Source: Methylibium sp. Root1272
GTDB taxonomy: Bacteria > Pseudomonadota > Gammaproteobacteria > Burkholderiales > Burkholderiaceae_C
Assembly (NCBI RefSeq): GCF_001425905.1
Contig: NZ_LMDY01000017.1
Span: 218,810-282,809 of the forward strand
Direction: 5' to 3'
DNA: 64,000 bases
Below the pieces are notes generated by a model. It was given only the letters and a program-made list of their open reading frames with translations. It was not told the origin of the DNA and made no database searches. Shown one piece after another: positions 11,792-20,987 of this stretch; the first letter of the stretch is position 1; every line of letters starts with the position of its first letter. The translations under genes were made by a program, and so were the position numbers.

Positions 11792-12786
11792 CCCAATCCG
11801 CCCCTTCCCTTCCTCGCTACGCGCGCATCACCGGCACCGGCAGCTACCTGCCGCCGCGTCGCCTGACCAACGACCAGCTCGCCGCCGAGCTGGCCCAGAG
11901 CGGCGTCGAGACTTCCGATGAATGGATCGTCGAGCGCACCGGTATCCGCGCGCGCCATTTCGCGGCCGCCGACGTGGCCTGCAGCGACCTGGCCGTCGAG
12001 GCGGCGCGCCATGCGCTCGAGGCCGCGGGTCGGCAGGCCGGCGAGATCGACCTGATCATCGTGGCGACGTCGACGCCGGACATGATCTTCCCGTCGACGG
12101 CGTGCATCGTTCAGCACAAGCTGGGTGCCGCAGGCTGCCCGGCCTTCGACCTGCAGGCGGTGTGCTCCGGCTTCGTGTACGCGCTCGCGGTGGCCGACTC
12201 GATGATCCGCACCGGTGCGGCGAACCGGGCGCTGGTGATCGGCTCCGAGGTGTTCTCCCGCATCCTCGATTTCAAGGATCGCACCACCTGCGTGCTGTTC
12301 GGTGACGGTGCCGGCGCCGTGGTGCTGGAAGCCAGCGACACGCCGGGCATCCTCGCCACCGAACTGCATGCCGACGGCAGCCACGTAGGCATCCTGTGCG
12401 TACCGGGCACGGTCGCCGGCGGCCACGTCACCGGCGATCCGCTGCTGAAGATGGACGGACAGGCAGTGTTCAAGCTCGCCGTCCGGGTGCTCGACGAAGC
12501 GGCGCGCGCGGTACTGGCCAAGGCCGGCCGCCAGGAGAGCGACGTCGACTGGCTGATTCCGCACCAGGCCAACATCCGCATCATGCAGGGCACGGCCAAG
12601 AAGCTGAAGCTGCCGCTGGAGAAGCTGGTCGTGACCGTCGACGAACATGGCAACACGTCGGCCGCCTCGGTGCCGCTGGCGCTGGACCACGCGGTGCGCC
12701 GCGGCCAGGTCAAGCCGGGCGACACGGTGATGCTCGAGGGCGTGGGTGGCGGCTTCACCTGGGGCGCGGTGCTGCTCGACCTGTGA
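11788..12786 (+). CDS. fabH: 3-oxoacyl-ACP synthase III
   Basis: Initiates fatty-acid chains by condensing acetyl-CoA with malonyl-ACP. The 332 residues carry the catalytic triad Cys in [11 protein letters not shown], His in [10 protein letters not shown] and Asn in [14 protein letters not shown], with the C-terminal [13 protein letters not shown]. The start ATG at 11788 overlaps the plsX stop. Confidence 0.97.
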   Translation: MTQSAPSLPRYARITGTGSYLPPRRLTNDQLAAELAQSGVETSDEWIVERTGIRARHFAAADVACSDLAVEAARHALEAAGRQAGEIDLIIVATSTPDMIFPSTACIVQHKLGAAGCPAFDLQAVCSGFVYALAVADSMIRTGAANRALVIGSEVFSRILDFKDRTTCVLFGDGAGAVVLEASDTPGILATELHADGSHVGILCVPGTVAGGHVTGDPLLKMDGQAVFKLAVRVLDEAARAVLAKAGRQESDVDWLIPHQANIRIMQGTAKKLKLPLEKLVVTVDEHGNTSAASVPLALDHAVRRGQVKPGDTVMLEGVGGGFTWGAVLLDL

Positions 12787-12839
12787 TCGCTGCCGGGCCT
12801 GCCCGGGCGCGAAGAAACAAGAAGATTGGGAAGTTCTCG

Positions 12840-13778
12840 ATGTCCGCATTCGCATTTGTCTTTCCCGGCCAGGGCTCGCAGTCCGTCGGCATGCTCGATG
12901 CCTGGGGCGATCACCCGGTCGTGGGCGAGACCCTGGCCGAGGCTTCGCAGGCGCTCGGCGAGGACCTGGCCGCGCTGATCCGGTCGGGCCCGAAGGAGGC
13001 GCTGGACCTCACCGCCAACACCCAGCCGGTCATGTTGGCGGCCAGCATTGCCTGCTACCGCGCCTGGCTGGCCGAGACCGGCCGGCCGCCGGCGGTGGTG
13101 GCCGGCCACTCGCTCGGGGAGTACAGCGCGCTGGTCGCAGCCGGCGTGCTGAGCCTGGCCGACGCGGTGCCGCTGGTTCGCCTGCGGGCCCAGGCGATGC
13201 AGGACGCGGTGCCGGTCGGTGCCGGCGCCATGGCCGCCATCCTCGGGCTGGATGCCGAGGCGGTGCGCGCGGGATGCGCTGAGGCCGAGGCGGCGACCGG
13301 CGAGTCGGTGCAGGCGGCCAACTACAACGACCCGAAGCAGACCGTGATCTCCGGCAGCAAGCTCGCCGTCGACAAGGCCTGCGAGCTGCTGAAGGCCGCC
13401 GGCGCCAAGCGGGCGCTCCCGCTGGCGGTGTCGGCGCCGTTCCATTCGAGCCTGATGAAGCCTGCCGCCGAGCGCCTGCGTCAGCGTCTTGTCGCCGTGG
13501 CGCTGGCCGTACCGGCCATCCCGGTGCTGAACAACATCGACGTCGCCGTCGAGTCCGAGCCGGCGGCCATCCGCGACGCGCTCTACCGCCAGGCCTTCGG
13601 CCCGGTGCGCTGGGTGGAAACCGTGCAGGCGCTCAAGGCCCGCGGCGTGACCACCGTCGTGGAGTGTGGCCCGGGCAAGGTGCTGGCCGGTCTGGTGAAA
13701 CGGGTCGATGCCGAACTGGCCGCGCTGAACATCTTCGATCCGTCCAGCCTGGCCGAGACGAAAGGAGCTCTGGCATGA
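12840..13778 (+). CDS. fabD: Malonyl-CoA:ACP transacylase
   Basis: Transfers malonyl groups from CoA to ACP. The 312-residue protein begins MSAFAFVFPGQGSQSVGML. The active-site serine is in GHSLGEYSALVAAG; NYNDPKQTVISG and the His-containing SAPFHSSLMKP are also present. I chose the ATG at 12840 because the family N-terminus starts there; the frame remains open upstream without similarity. Its last bases overlap the fabG start (ATGA). Confidence 0.97.
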   Translation: MSAFAFVFPGQGSQSVGMLDAWGDHPVVGETLAEASQALGEDLAALIRSGPKEALDLTANTQPVMLAASIACYRAWLAETGRPPAVVAGHSLGEYSALVAAGVLSLADAVPLVRLRAQAMQDAVPVGAGAMAAILGLDAEAVRAGCAEAEAATGESVQAANYNDPKQTVISGSKLAVDKACELLKAAGAKRALPLAVSAPFHSSLMKPAAERLRQRLVAVALAVPAIPVLNNIDVAVESEPAAIRDALYRQAFGPVRWVETVQALKARGVTTVVECGPGKVLAGLVKRVDAELAALNIFDPSSLAETKGALA

Positions 13779-14524
13779 GCGCGGACGCTTCGGTGACGAC
13801 GCAGGTGGCCCTGGTGACGGGCGCGAGCCGCGGCATCGGCCGCGCGATCGCAACCACGCTGGCCGAGCACGGCTTCAAGGTCGTTGGCACGGCGACCAGC
13901 GAGTCCGGCGCGGTGGCGATCGGCACGGCGCTGGCCCCCCACGGCGGGCGCGGGCTGGTGCTGAACGTGAACGACGGCGCGGCGCTCGAGGCGGCGGTCG
14001 ACGCCATCGTCAAGCAGGACGGCGGCCTGCACGTGCTGGTCAACAACGCCGGCATCACGCGCGACACGCTGTCGATGCGCATGAAGGACGACGATTGGGA
14101 CGCGGTGCTCGATACCAACCTGAAGGCCGTGTTCCGCGCCAGCCGGGCGGTGATCCGGCCGATGATGAAGCAGCGCTACGGCCGCATCGTCAACATCACC
14201 TCGGTGGTGGGAGCGAGCGGCAATCCGGGCCAGGCCAACTACGCTGCGGCGAAGGCCGGCGTCGCCGGCATGACGCGCTCGCTGGCCCGTGAACTGGGCA
14301 GCCGGGGCATCACGGTCAACTGCGTGGCGCCGGGTTTCATCGCGACCGACATGACCGACGGACTGCCCGAGGCGCAGAAGGCCGCGCTGCTGGCGCAGAT
14401 CCCGCTGGGGCGCCTGGGCGCGCCGGAGGAGATCGCCGATGCGGTGGCCTTCCTGGCATCGAGACAGGCCGGCTACATCACGGGCACCGAACTGCACGTC
14501 AACGGCGGCATGTTCATGAACTGA
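13775..14524 (+). CDS. fabG: 3-oxoacyl-ACP reductase
   Basis: NADPH-dependent reduction step of each elongation cycle. 249 residues with the SDR nucleotide motif TGASRGIGRAI, NNAGITRD, the catalytic Ser in NITSVVGASG, and Tyr-x3-Lys in NYAAAKAG, then VAPGFIATDMT. An AAAGGAG ribosome site lies six bases upstream of the ATG, inside fabD. Confidence 0.97.
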   Translation: MSADASVTTQVALVTGASRGIGRAIATTLAEHGFKVVGTATSESGAVAIGTALAPHGGRGLVLNVNDGAALEAAVDAIVKQDGGLHVLVNNAGITRDTLSMRMKDDDWDAVLDTNLKAVFRASRAVIRPMMKQRYGRIVNITSVVGASGNPGQANYAAAKAGVAGMTRSLARELGSRGITVNCVAPGFIATDMTDGLPEAQKAALLAQIPLGRLGAPEEIADAVAFLASRQAGYITGTELHVNGGMFMN

Positions 14525-14599
14525 GTGTTGAACAGAGCGCGGTGCGACCCGTCGCCCCGGGGTCGCGCCGCTGCGCCGGAGCTGTCACGCCGGAGCAAC

Positions 14600-14605
14600 T
14601 AGAAT
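14600..14605 (+). promoter_or_regulatory. Candidate -10 hexamer for acpP
   Basis: TAGAAT lies 37 bases upstream of the acpP start in the 117-nt fabG-acpP gap. No good -35 match is seen 16-18 nt upstream. A separate strong acpP promoter would fit the high demand for ACP. Confidence 0.35.
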
Positions 14606-14641
14606 CACGGGCTGTTTTTGCAAACTCTCCTTGGAGGAGTC

Positions 14642-14881
14642 ATGAGCGACATCGAAGCACGCGTCAAGAAGATCATCGCCGAGCAACTCGGCGTGGCCGA
14701 AGGCGAGGTCACCAATGAAAAAGCCTTCGTCGCCGATCTGGGCGCGGATTCGCTGGACACCGTGGAACTGGTGATGGCACTCGAGGACGAGTTCAGCATC
14801 GAGATCCCCGATGAAGAGGCGGAGAAGATCACGACCGTGCAGCTCGCGATCGACTACGCCAAGAGTCACGCCAAGGCCTGA
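14642..14881 (+). CDS. acpP: Acyl carrier protein
   Basis: Carries growing acyl chains on a phosphopantetheine arm attached to the Ser in [11 protein letters not shown]. 79 acidic residues, the normal size. GGAGGAG stands four bases upstream of the ATG at 14642; an earlier in-frame ATG at 14618 would add eight residues foreign to the family. The holo-ACP synthase that loads it is at 27715. Confidence 0.97.
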   Translation: MSDIEARVKKIIAEQLGVAEGEVTNEKAFVADLGADSLDTVELVMALEDEFSIEIPDEEAEKITTVQLAIDYAKSHAKA

Positions 14882-14918
14882 CGGCCTCGGTTTCCGTTTC
14901 CCTCGCTCCTTTCAGCGC

Positions 14919-16163
14919 ATGAGCCGTCGTCGCGTCGTGGTGACCGGGCTCGGTCTCGTCACCCCCCTGGGCAACACGGTGGACGAGTCCTGGTCGCGGC
15001 TCGTGGCCGGCCAGTCCGGCATCGCCACCGTCACCAAGTTCGATGCCACCAAGCTGGCCTGCCATATCGCCGGCGAGGTGAAGGGTTTCCAGATCGAGGA
15101 TTACATCCCCGCCAAGGAAGCTCGGCACATGGATACCTTCATCCACTACGGCCTCGCAGCGTCGCTGCAGGCCGTGAAGGATGCCGGGCTGCCCACGGGC
15201 GACGCGTTGAACGAGGAACAGGCCGAGCGCATCGGCTGCCTGGTCGGCTCGGGCATCGGCGGCCTGCCGATGATCGAGGAAACGCACGCGGAGTACGCGG
15301 CACGCGGGGCGCGGCGGATCTCGCCGTTCTTCGTGCCGGCCTCGATCATCAACATGATCTCGGGGCATCTGTCGATCCAGTGCGGCTTCACCGGGCCGAA
15401 CCTCGCGATCGTCACCGCCTGCACCACCGGCCTGCATTGCATCGGCCAGTCGGCACGCATGATCGAGGCCGGCGATGCCGACGTGATGATTGCCGGCGGT
15501 GCCGAGTCGACCGTGTCGCCGCTCGGTATCGGCGGCTTCGCCGCAGCGCGGGCATTGTCGACTCGCAACGACGACCCGGCCACCGCCTCGCGCCCCTGGG
15601 ACCGCGACCGCGACGGCTTCGTGCTCGGCGAAGGGGCTGGCGTGATGGTGCTCGAGGAGTACGAACATGCCAAGGCCCGCGGCGCGCAAATCTATGCGGA
15701 ACTGGCCGGCTTCGGCATGGGCGCGGACGCTTTCCACATGACGGCCCCCAACGTGGATGGCCCGAAGCGGGCGATGAAGGCTGCCTTGCGCAATGCGGGG
15801 ATCAAGCCGGATCAGGTGCAGTACCTGAACGCGCACGGCACCTCGACGCCGCTGGGCGATCTGAACGAGAGCAACGCGATCAAGCTGGCCTTCGGCGATC
15901 ATGCGAAGAATCTGGTGGTCAATTCGACCAAGTCGATGACCGGTCACCTGCTCGGCGGCGCGGGCGGCATCGAATCGGTGTTCACCGTGCTCGCGATCCG
16001 CGACCAAGTGTCGCCGCCGACGATCAACATCTTCAACCAGGATCCCGAGTGCGACCTGGACTACTGCGCGAACACTGCGCGCGAGATGAAGATCGAGCAC
16101 GCCGTGAAGAACAACTTCGGTTTCGGCGGCACCAACGGCACGCTGGTGTTCAAGCGCGTCTGA
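14919..16163 (+). CDS. fabF: 3-oxoacyl-ACP synthase II
   Basis: Chain-elongating condensing enzyme, 414 residues from the ATG at 14919. Catalytic Cys is in VTACTTGLHCIG, and the two His residues are in LNAHGTSTPLGD and SMTGHLLGGAGG. The C-terminal NNFGFGGTNG is also typical. It follows acpP by 37 nt. Confidence 0.97.
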   Translation: MSRRRVVVTGLGLVTPLGNTVDESWSRLVAGQSGIATVTKFDATKLACHIAGEVKGFQIEDYIPAKEARHMDTFIHYGLAASLQAVKDAGLPTGDALNEEQAERIGCLVGSGIGGLPMIEETHAEYAARGARRISPFFVPASIINMISGHLSIQCGFTGPNLAIVTACTTGLHCIGQSARMIEAGDADVMIAGGAESTVSPLGIGGFAAARALSTRNDDPATASRPWDRDRDGFVLGEGAGVMVLEEYEHAKARGAQIYAELAGFGMGADAFHMTAPNVDGPKRAMKAALRNAGIKPDQVQYLNAHGTSTPLGDLNESNAIKLAFGDHAKNLVVNSTKSMTGHLLGGAGGIESVFTVLAIRDQVSPPTINIFNQDPECDLDYCANTAREMKIEHAVKNNFGFGGTNGTLVFKRV

Positions 16164-16196
16164 CGCGCGTGCCGGCCCTGAGCATTTCCCTGAACG

Positions 16197-16661
16197 ATGC
16201 GTGCGGCTCCCGCCGTGGCGGTGACGGCGTGTCCGGGCCTGGCGCGAGCGATGCTGCGACTCCTGTCGGGGCTGGCCGTGGGCGTGACGGCGCTGTGGGC
16301 ACTGCAGCGCGGCGACGGCCTCGCGGCGACCGTCACGGGCCTGGTCGTGGCCGGCGTGGCGTGGCTGCTGTGGCGAGATCGGCGGGCCTCCGCGCAGCAT
16401 CTGAAATGGGACGGCGTCGACTGGTGTCTGGCCGAGCCTGCGGATGCGGCGCAACCGCGCGTCGGCAAGGTAGCGGTGGCGCTCGACCTGGATCGCTGGT
16501 TGCTGCTGCGCTTTCGGGCGGACGGCCTCGAGGTCCCGGCGCCCGGACCCTGCACACGATGGCTGGCGTTGCGGCGCCGCGAGCATCCGGCCGAATGGCA
16601 TGCGCTGCGCTGTGCGCTCTACTCGCCCGCAGCGTCGTCCGGCGCGTCGGAAGGTCCTTGA
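16197..16661 (+). CDS. Small hypothetical membrane protein between fabF and rpoE
   Basis: 154 residues with a short N-terminal hydrophobic pair (about residues 20-60: MLRLLSGLAVGVTALWAL and a second segment ending VAWLLW), then a soluble Arg- and Trp-rich part. Two membrane helices followed by a DLDRWLLLRF-type strand resemble the YgfX/CptA-like layout, but that is only a resemblance. Its stop (16659-16661) is three bases before the rpoE GTG, so it probably belongs to the rpoE transcript. Confidence 0.65.
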   Translation: MRAAPAVAVTACPGLARAMLRLLSGLAVGVTALWALQRGDGLAATVTGLVVAGVAWLLWRDRRASAQHLKWDGVDWCLAEPADAAQPRVGKVAVALDLDRWLLLRFRADGLEVPAPGPCTRWLALRRREHPAEWHALRCALYSPAASSGASEGP

Positions 16662-16664
16662 GCC

Positions 16665-17285
16665 GTGGCTGAGCCGAACAGCCCCGACAGCGACGCCCTG
16701 CTGGTCGACCGAGTCAAGCAGGGCGACGTGCGCGCCTTCGAGATGCTGGTCGTCAAGTACCAGCGTCGCATCGAGCGGCTGATCGGGCGGATGGTGCGCG
16801 ACGTCGATCTGGTCCAGGACATCGCCCAGGAGACCTTCATCCGGGCCTACCGGGCGATCCCGCAGTTCCGTGGAGAAAGCGCCTTCTACACCTGGCTGTA
16901 TCGCATCGCGGTGAACACGGCCAAGAAGGCGCTCGGCGACCTGAAGCGCGACCTGCTCGTGACCGAATCGGCACGGGCCGGCCGGGACGAGGACGGCGAT
17001 GAAACTTCCCGGGTCGAGAACGAACTAACCGACGGCGAGACGCCTGACGCCTTGCTGGCATCGAAACAGATCGCCAACGCGGTGAACTCCGCGATCGAGG
17101 ATCTGTCCGAAGATCTGAGGCAGGCGATCACGCTGCGCGAGATCGAAGGCCTGAGCTACGAAGAGATCGCCGACGTGATGAATTGCCCGATCGGGACGGT
17201 GCGGTCGCGCATTTTCCGGGCGCGCGAGGCGATCGCCGAGCGTTTGCGGCCGATGCTGGAGCAGCGCTCCGGCGAGCGCTGGTGA
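16665..17285 (+). CDS. rpoE: RNA polymerase sigma-E factor
   Basis: Extracytoplasmic-function sigma factor of 206 residues controlling the envelope-stress response. Region 2 (KYQRRIERLIGRMVRDVDLVQDIAQETF, shortened: RDVDLVQDIAQETFIRAYRA) and region 4 (LREIEGLSYEEIADVM, PIGTVRSRIFRAREAI) are intact. It starts with GTG at 16665, giving the family N-terminus MAEPNSPDSDALLVDRVKQG. The following genes encode its anti-sigma factor, the RseB regulator and a MucD protease, the usual control circuit. Confidence 0.96.
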   Translation: MAEPNSPDSDALLVDRVKQGDVRAFEMLVVKYQRRIERLIGRMVRDVDLVQDIAQETFIRAYRAIPQFRGESAFYTWLYRIAVNTAKKALGDLKRDLLVTESARAGRDEDGDETSRVENELTDGETPDALLASKQIANAVNSAIEDLSEDLRQAITLREIEGLSYEEIADVMNCPIGTVRSRIFRAREAIAERLRPMLEQRSGERW

Positions 17286-17320
17286 GTGTGGATGAGCCCA
17301 GGGGCCAATGGAGTGTTCAG

Positions 17321-17965
17321 ATGAGCAATGTCGAGAACCTGCAGGGGGCCGAAGCCCTTTCGGCCCTGGTTGACGGCGAAGCCGATGCCCGCGTGGCGGC
17401 GTCGCTCAGCGCGCGCTGGCGCGACGAGGCGGCCCTGCGTGAACGCTGGCACAGCTACCAGTTGATCGGTGACGTTCTGCGCTCCGAGGAGCTCAGTGGC
17501 CTGGGCCGCGATGCGGCATTCCTGCAGCGTCTGCGGACGCAGCTCGACCGGGAGCCGGTCGTGCTCGCGCCCCGGGCCGATCGGGTGGCCGAAGAGGCCG
17601 CAGCCGCTTTGCCCAGGCAGCGAGCCGCCGGCGCGGGGTTGCGCCGCTGGGCCACGCCGGCCGCGGTGGCGGCGGGTTTCCTGGCCGTGATCGGGTCGCT
17701 GGCCGTGACCCGCCTGCCCGGGCCGCAGGTGGACGCGCCGCAGCTGGCGCAGGCACCGGTGGTGCCGGCCGAGGCACCCCAGCGGGTCGTCCTGGCCGCG
17801 CCTGCCGATCAGGTCGAGCCGGCCAGCGGTGTGCTGATCCGCGATGCCCGCCTCGATCAGTACCTGGCCGCTCACAAGCAGTTCGGTGGCAGCTCGGCCT
17901 TGAGCGTGCCGTCGGGGTTCCTGCGCAGCGCGACCTACGACGGCGCCACGGCGGCTGCTCGCTGA
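17321..17965 (+). CDS. rseA: Anti-sigma-E factor, RseA/MucA-like
   Basis: Inner-membrane protein that sequesters RpoE. 214 residues: N-terminal sigma-binding domain (ALSALVDGEAD, RWHSYQLIGDVLRSE), one membrane segment near residues 112-132 (PAAVAAGFLAVIGSLAV), and a periplasmic tail that would bind RseB. GGAG lies seven bases before the ATG at 17321; alternative GTG starts exist upstream near 17282. It follows rpoE closely. Confidence 0.92.
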   Translation: MSNVENLQGAEALSALVDGEADARVAASLSARWRDEAALRERWHSYQLIGDVLRSEELSGLGRDAAFLQRLRTQLDREPVVLAPRADRVAEEAAAALPRQRAAGAGLRRWATPAAVAAGFLAVIGSLAVTRLPGPQVDAPQLAQAPVVPAEAPQRVVLAAPADQVEPASGVLIRDARLDQYLAAHKQFGGSSALSVPSGFLRSATYDGATAAAR

Positions 17966-17967
17966 AC

Positions 17968-19026
17968 ATGCTGCAGAACATCGTCGCGCGGGGGTGGCGC
18001 GCCATGCCGGCCGTCGTGCTGATGGCCGCGTTGTTGCCCACCGCGACCCGCGCTCAGCCCGGGGGCGATCCGCTGGTCGAGGCGCGCGATGCGCGCTACT
18101 GGCTGGCGCGCATCCATGAGGCGGCCGGGAAGCGCAACTTCCAGGGGACGTTCGTCGTGACGGCGGCCGGCTCGGTGGCGAGTTCGCGCATCGTGCACTT
18201 CTGCGACGGGCGCAATCAGTTCGAGCGCATCGAGTCGCTCGATGGTCAGCACCGTCAGGTCTATCGCCACAACGATCTCGTGCACAGCCTGTGGCCGCAC
18301 AGCCGTGTCGCGGTGGTGGAAACGCGGCAGGCCGTGGGGCAATTCCCCCTGTTGCTGTCGGCTGGCGCCGACCGCATCGTGCCGTTCTACGACGTGAAGT
18401 CGCTGGGCGACGGGCGCGTGGCCGGGCACGAAGCCAACGTGCTGCTGCTTCAACCCAAGGACGGCTACCGCTTCGGCTACCGCCTGTGGGCCGAGCGCAG
18501 CTCCGGCCTCTTGCTGCGATCCGAGGTGTTCGACGAACGCGATGTGGTGCTGGAGACCTCGGCCTTTTCCGAGGTGTCCATCGGCGTGAAGCCTCGGCCG
18601 GAGTCGGTGCTGCAGCCGATGAAGCGGCTGGAAGGCTACCGCGTGGAGCGACCGACGCTGCAGGAAATCGACATCGGGCGAGAAGGGTGGTTGCTGAATT
18701 CGCTGCCGCCGGGCTTCCGGCATGTCAGCAGCGTCAAGCGCTTGATGGCGGTTTCCGGCGTGGAGCAGCCCCAGCCTGCCGTCGCGCAAGGCGAATTCCC
18801 GCTCGCGCCGCCTGCCGTGCTGCAAGCCATCTATTCCGACGGACTCACCTACGTCTCGGTGTTCATCGAGCCCTACATGCCACGCCTGCACCGCCGGGAG
18901 ATGCTGATGTCGCTCGGCGCCACGCAGACCCTGGTGAAGCGCCGCGGCGAATGGTGGATTACCGTGATCGGTGATGTCCCCGTCGTGACCCTGCGCGCAT
19001 TCGCAGCGGCCTTGGAACCCCGCTGA
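17968..19026 (+). CDS. rseB: Periplasmic sigma-E regulatory protein RseB/MucB
   Basis: 352-residue exported protein that shields RseA from proteolysis and senses envelope damage. A signal peptide is evident (basic start, AVVLMAALLPTATRAQP). The MucB/RseB fold shows in NFQGTFVVTA, NDLVHSLWPHSRV, FGYRLWAERSSGLLLRSEV, and the C-terminal domain with FIEPY and VVTLRAF. The ATG is two bases after the rseA stop. Confidence 0.93.
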   Translation: MLQNIVARGWRAMPAVVLMAALLPTATRAQPGGDPLVEARDARYWLARIHEAAGKRNFQGTFVVTAAGSVASSRIVHFCDGRNQFERIESLDGQHRQVYRHNDLVHSLWPHSRVAVVETRQAVGQFPLLLSAGADRIVPFYDVKSLGDGRVAGHEANVLLLQPKDGYRFGYRLWAERSSGLLLRSEVFDERDVVLETSAFSEVSIGVKPRPESVLQPMKRLEGYRVERPTLQEIDIGREGWLLNSLPPGFRHVSSVKRLMAVSGVEQPQPAVAQGEFPLAPPAVLQAIYSDGLTYVSVFIEPYMPRLHRREMLMSLGATQTLVKRRGEWWITVIGDVPVVTLRAFAAALEPR

Positions 19027-19105
19027 CGGTTTCGCGATCTCACCCCGCCGGGCCCCGGGGTCCCGCGGCCATGGCTCCCTGATCGACTGTTGGTACGAGG
19101 TGATG

Positions 19106-20635
19106 ATGCAAGAAGCAAGAACTGAGATGTCGCGCTCGCCATGGCGTGCGCGTTCCTGGGTCTGGGTGACGGCGATGAGCATCGCTGGCGCATCGACGCT
19201 GGGTGGCGTGCTGATGTCTCCGCATGCCAGCCATGCGCAGCCGGCCGTGGCGGCGGCACGTGGCCTGCCCGACTTCACCGACCTCGTCGAGCAGGTCGGT
19301 CCGGCGGTGGTGAACATCCGGACCACCGAGCGCGCCCGCGGTGGCCAGCGCGGCGGTGGTGGTGCCGGCCCGGAGATGGACGAGGAGATGCAGGAATTCT
19401 TCCGCCGCTTCTTCGGCGTGCCGCCGGGGCAGCTGCCCGGGCAGCGCCAGGATCCGCGTCGGCAGGCGCCCGATGAAGAGCAGCAGCGCGGTGTGGGCTC
19501 CGGGTTCATCTTCACCACCGACGGCTACGTGATGACCAATGCGCACGTGGTGGACGGGGCCGACGAGGTCTATGTCACGCTGACGGACAAGCGCGAGTTC
19601 AAGGCCAAGCTCATCGGCGCCGACAAGCGCACCGACGTGGCCGTGGTCAAGATCGAGGCCACGGGGCTGCCGTCGGTGAAGATCGGCGACGTCAGCAAGC
19701 TGAAGGTCGGCGAATGGGTCATGGCGATCGGCTCGCCCTTCGGTCTGGAGAACACGGTCACGGCCGGCATCGTCAGTGCCAAGGCGCGTGACACCGGCGA
19801 GTTCGTTCCCTTCATTCAGACCGATGTGGCCATCAATCCCGGCAACTCCGGCGGCCCGCTGATCAACCTGCGCGGCGAGGTGGTCGGCATCAACTCGCAG
19901 ATTCTCAGCCGCTCGGGCGGCTTCATGGGCATCTCCTTCGCCATCCCGATGGACGAAGCCACGCGCGTAGCGGACCAGTTGCGTGCCGGTGGGCGCGTGG
20001 TGCGGGGCCGCATCGGCGTGCAGATCGGCGAGGTGACGAAGGACGTGGCCGAATCGCTGGGCCTTGGCAAGGCCGCCGGTGCCCTGGTGCGTTCGGTCGA
20101 GGCCGGTGGGCCGGCCGACAAGGCGGGTGTCGAGGCGGGCGACATCATCACGCGTTTCGACGGCAAGCCGGTGGAGAAATCGAGCGACCTGCCGCGCCTG
20201 GTGGGGGGAACCAAACCCGGCAGCAAGGCGAGCCTGCAGGTCTTCCGCCGCGGCAACTCGCGGGATCTCGGCGTGACCGTCGCCGAACTCGAGCCGGAGC
20301 CTGGCCGCCGGGCGGCGGTGCCGGAGAGCAAGCAGACGCCGACGCCGAGCGTCGTCACCGGAGCGCTGGGGCTGACGCTGGCGAACCTGAGCGAGGAGCA
20401 GAAGCGAGAGCTCAAGCTCCGTGGTGGCGTGCGCGTGGAGGCCACCGAAGGCGCGGCGGCGCGGGCGGGCTTGCGCGAAGGCGATGTGATCCTGTCGGTC
20501 GGCAATGTCGAGATCGTCGACGTGAAGCAGTTCGAGTCCGTGATCGCCAAGCTCGACAAGAGCAAGCCGATCAATGTGCTTTTCAGGCGGGGGGAGTGGG
20601 CGCAGTACGCACTGATCCGGACGGCCGCTCGCTAG
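19106..20635 (+). CDS. mucD: DegP/MucD-type periplasmic serine protease
   Basis: Periplasmic protease/chaperone of the envelope-stress system, about 509 residues. A long signal sequence precedes SHAQPAVAA. Catalytic triad: His147 (TNAHVVDG), Asp177 (RTDVAVVKI), Ser248 (PGNSGGPL). Two PDZ domains follow (ALVRSVEAGGPADKAG; VEATEGAAARAGLREGDVI). Start choice: GTG 19100 and ATGs 19103 and 19106 lie in frame; GAGG at 19097-19100 is best spaced for 19106. It is the last gene of the rpoE module. Confidence 0.94.
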   Translation: MQEARTEMSRSPWRARSWVWVTAMSIAGASTLGGVLMSPHASHAQPAVAAARGLPDFTDLVEQVGPAVVNIRTTERARGGQRGGGGAGPEMDEEMQEFFRRFFGVPPGQLPGQRQDPRRQAPDEEQQRGVGSGFIFTTDGYVMTNAHVVDGADEVYVTLTDKREFKAKLIGADKRTDVAVVKIEATGLPSVKIGDVSKLKVGEWVMAIGSPFGLENTVTAGIVSAKARDTGEFVPFIQTDVAINPGNSGGPLINLRGEVVGINSQILSRSGGFMGISFAIPMDEATRVADQLRAGGRVVRGRIGVQIGEVTKDVAESLGLGKAAGALVRSVEAGGPADKAGVEAGDIITRFDGKPVEKSSDLPRLVGGTKPGSKASLQVFRRGNSRDLGVTVAELEPEPGRRAAVPESKQTPTPSVVTGALGLTLANLSEEQKRELKLRGGVRVEATEGAAARAGLREGDVILSVGNVEIVDVKQFESVIAKLDKSKPINVLFRRGEWAQYALIRTAAR

Positions 20636-20744
20636 AGCGAGCCGCGCGGCTGCGAGCCAGCGCCGTCAAGTCGTCGCCCTGACGCTCAGTCTGGTTTTCC
20701 GCCGGCTGGAAAAAGATTCTGCGAGTTGCGGGAGATGCGCAAGC

Positions 20745-20784
20745 ATTCCGGAAGTGGGTGTGTGCACACACCCACTTCCGGAAT
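20745..20784. repeat. Perfect 40-bp palindrome
   Basis: The left half ATTCCGGAAGTGGGTGTGTG is matched base for base by its reverse complement in 20765-20784, with no spacer. It begins 110 bases after the mucD stop. It could form a cruciform or a long hairpin in mucD mRNA (protecting or ending it), or be a dimeric protein operator. There is no following T-run, so a simple intrinsic terminator is less likely. Confidence 0.9.
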
Positions 20785-20896
20785 CTTCGATTGACTCTCG
20801 AATCCGCTAGAATTCGTCCAGATTTCGGCGCTTTAAGCATCGCTCGGAACAATAGTCAGAATGCCAAAGATCGTCCACAGGACGCCCACAGGCGAT

Positions 20897-20905
20897 TGTG
20901 GATAA
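20897..20905 (-). promoter_or_regulatory. Perfect DnaA box
   Basis: TGTGGATAA reads TTATCCACA on the minus strand, the strict DnaA consensus. Weaker relatives lie at 20871-20879 (TCGTCCACA) and 20882-20890 (ACGCCCACA). No AT-rich unwinding element or replication gene is near, so not an origin; it might be a titration or regulatory site, or chance. Confidence 0.4.
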
Positions 20906-20987
20906 CATGTGTACTAATTTCTCTGTTGGCACGCTGCAACGACGCAAAACCGAGCAACGGCGCGGTTTCCCGCGCGGTTGATGTGGC

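Noticed and set aside
20791..20813. TTGACT and TAGAAT as a sigma-70 promoter after the palindrome
   Set aside because: The spacer is only 11 nt, too short for a working promoter.
20871..20905. A replication origin near the DnaA box
   Set aside because: No cluster of perfect boxes, no AT-rich unwinding region and no dnaA, dnaN, gidA or parAB genes nearby.
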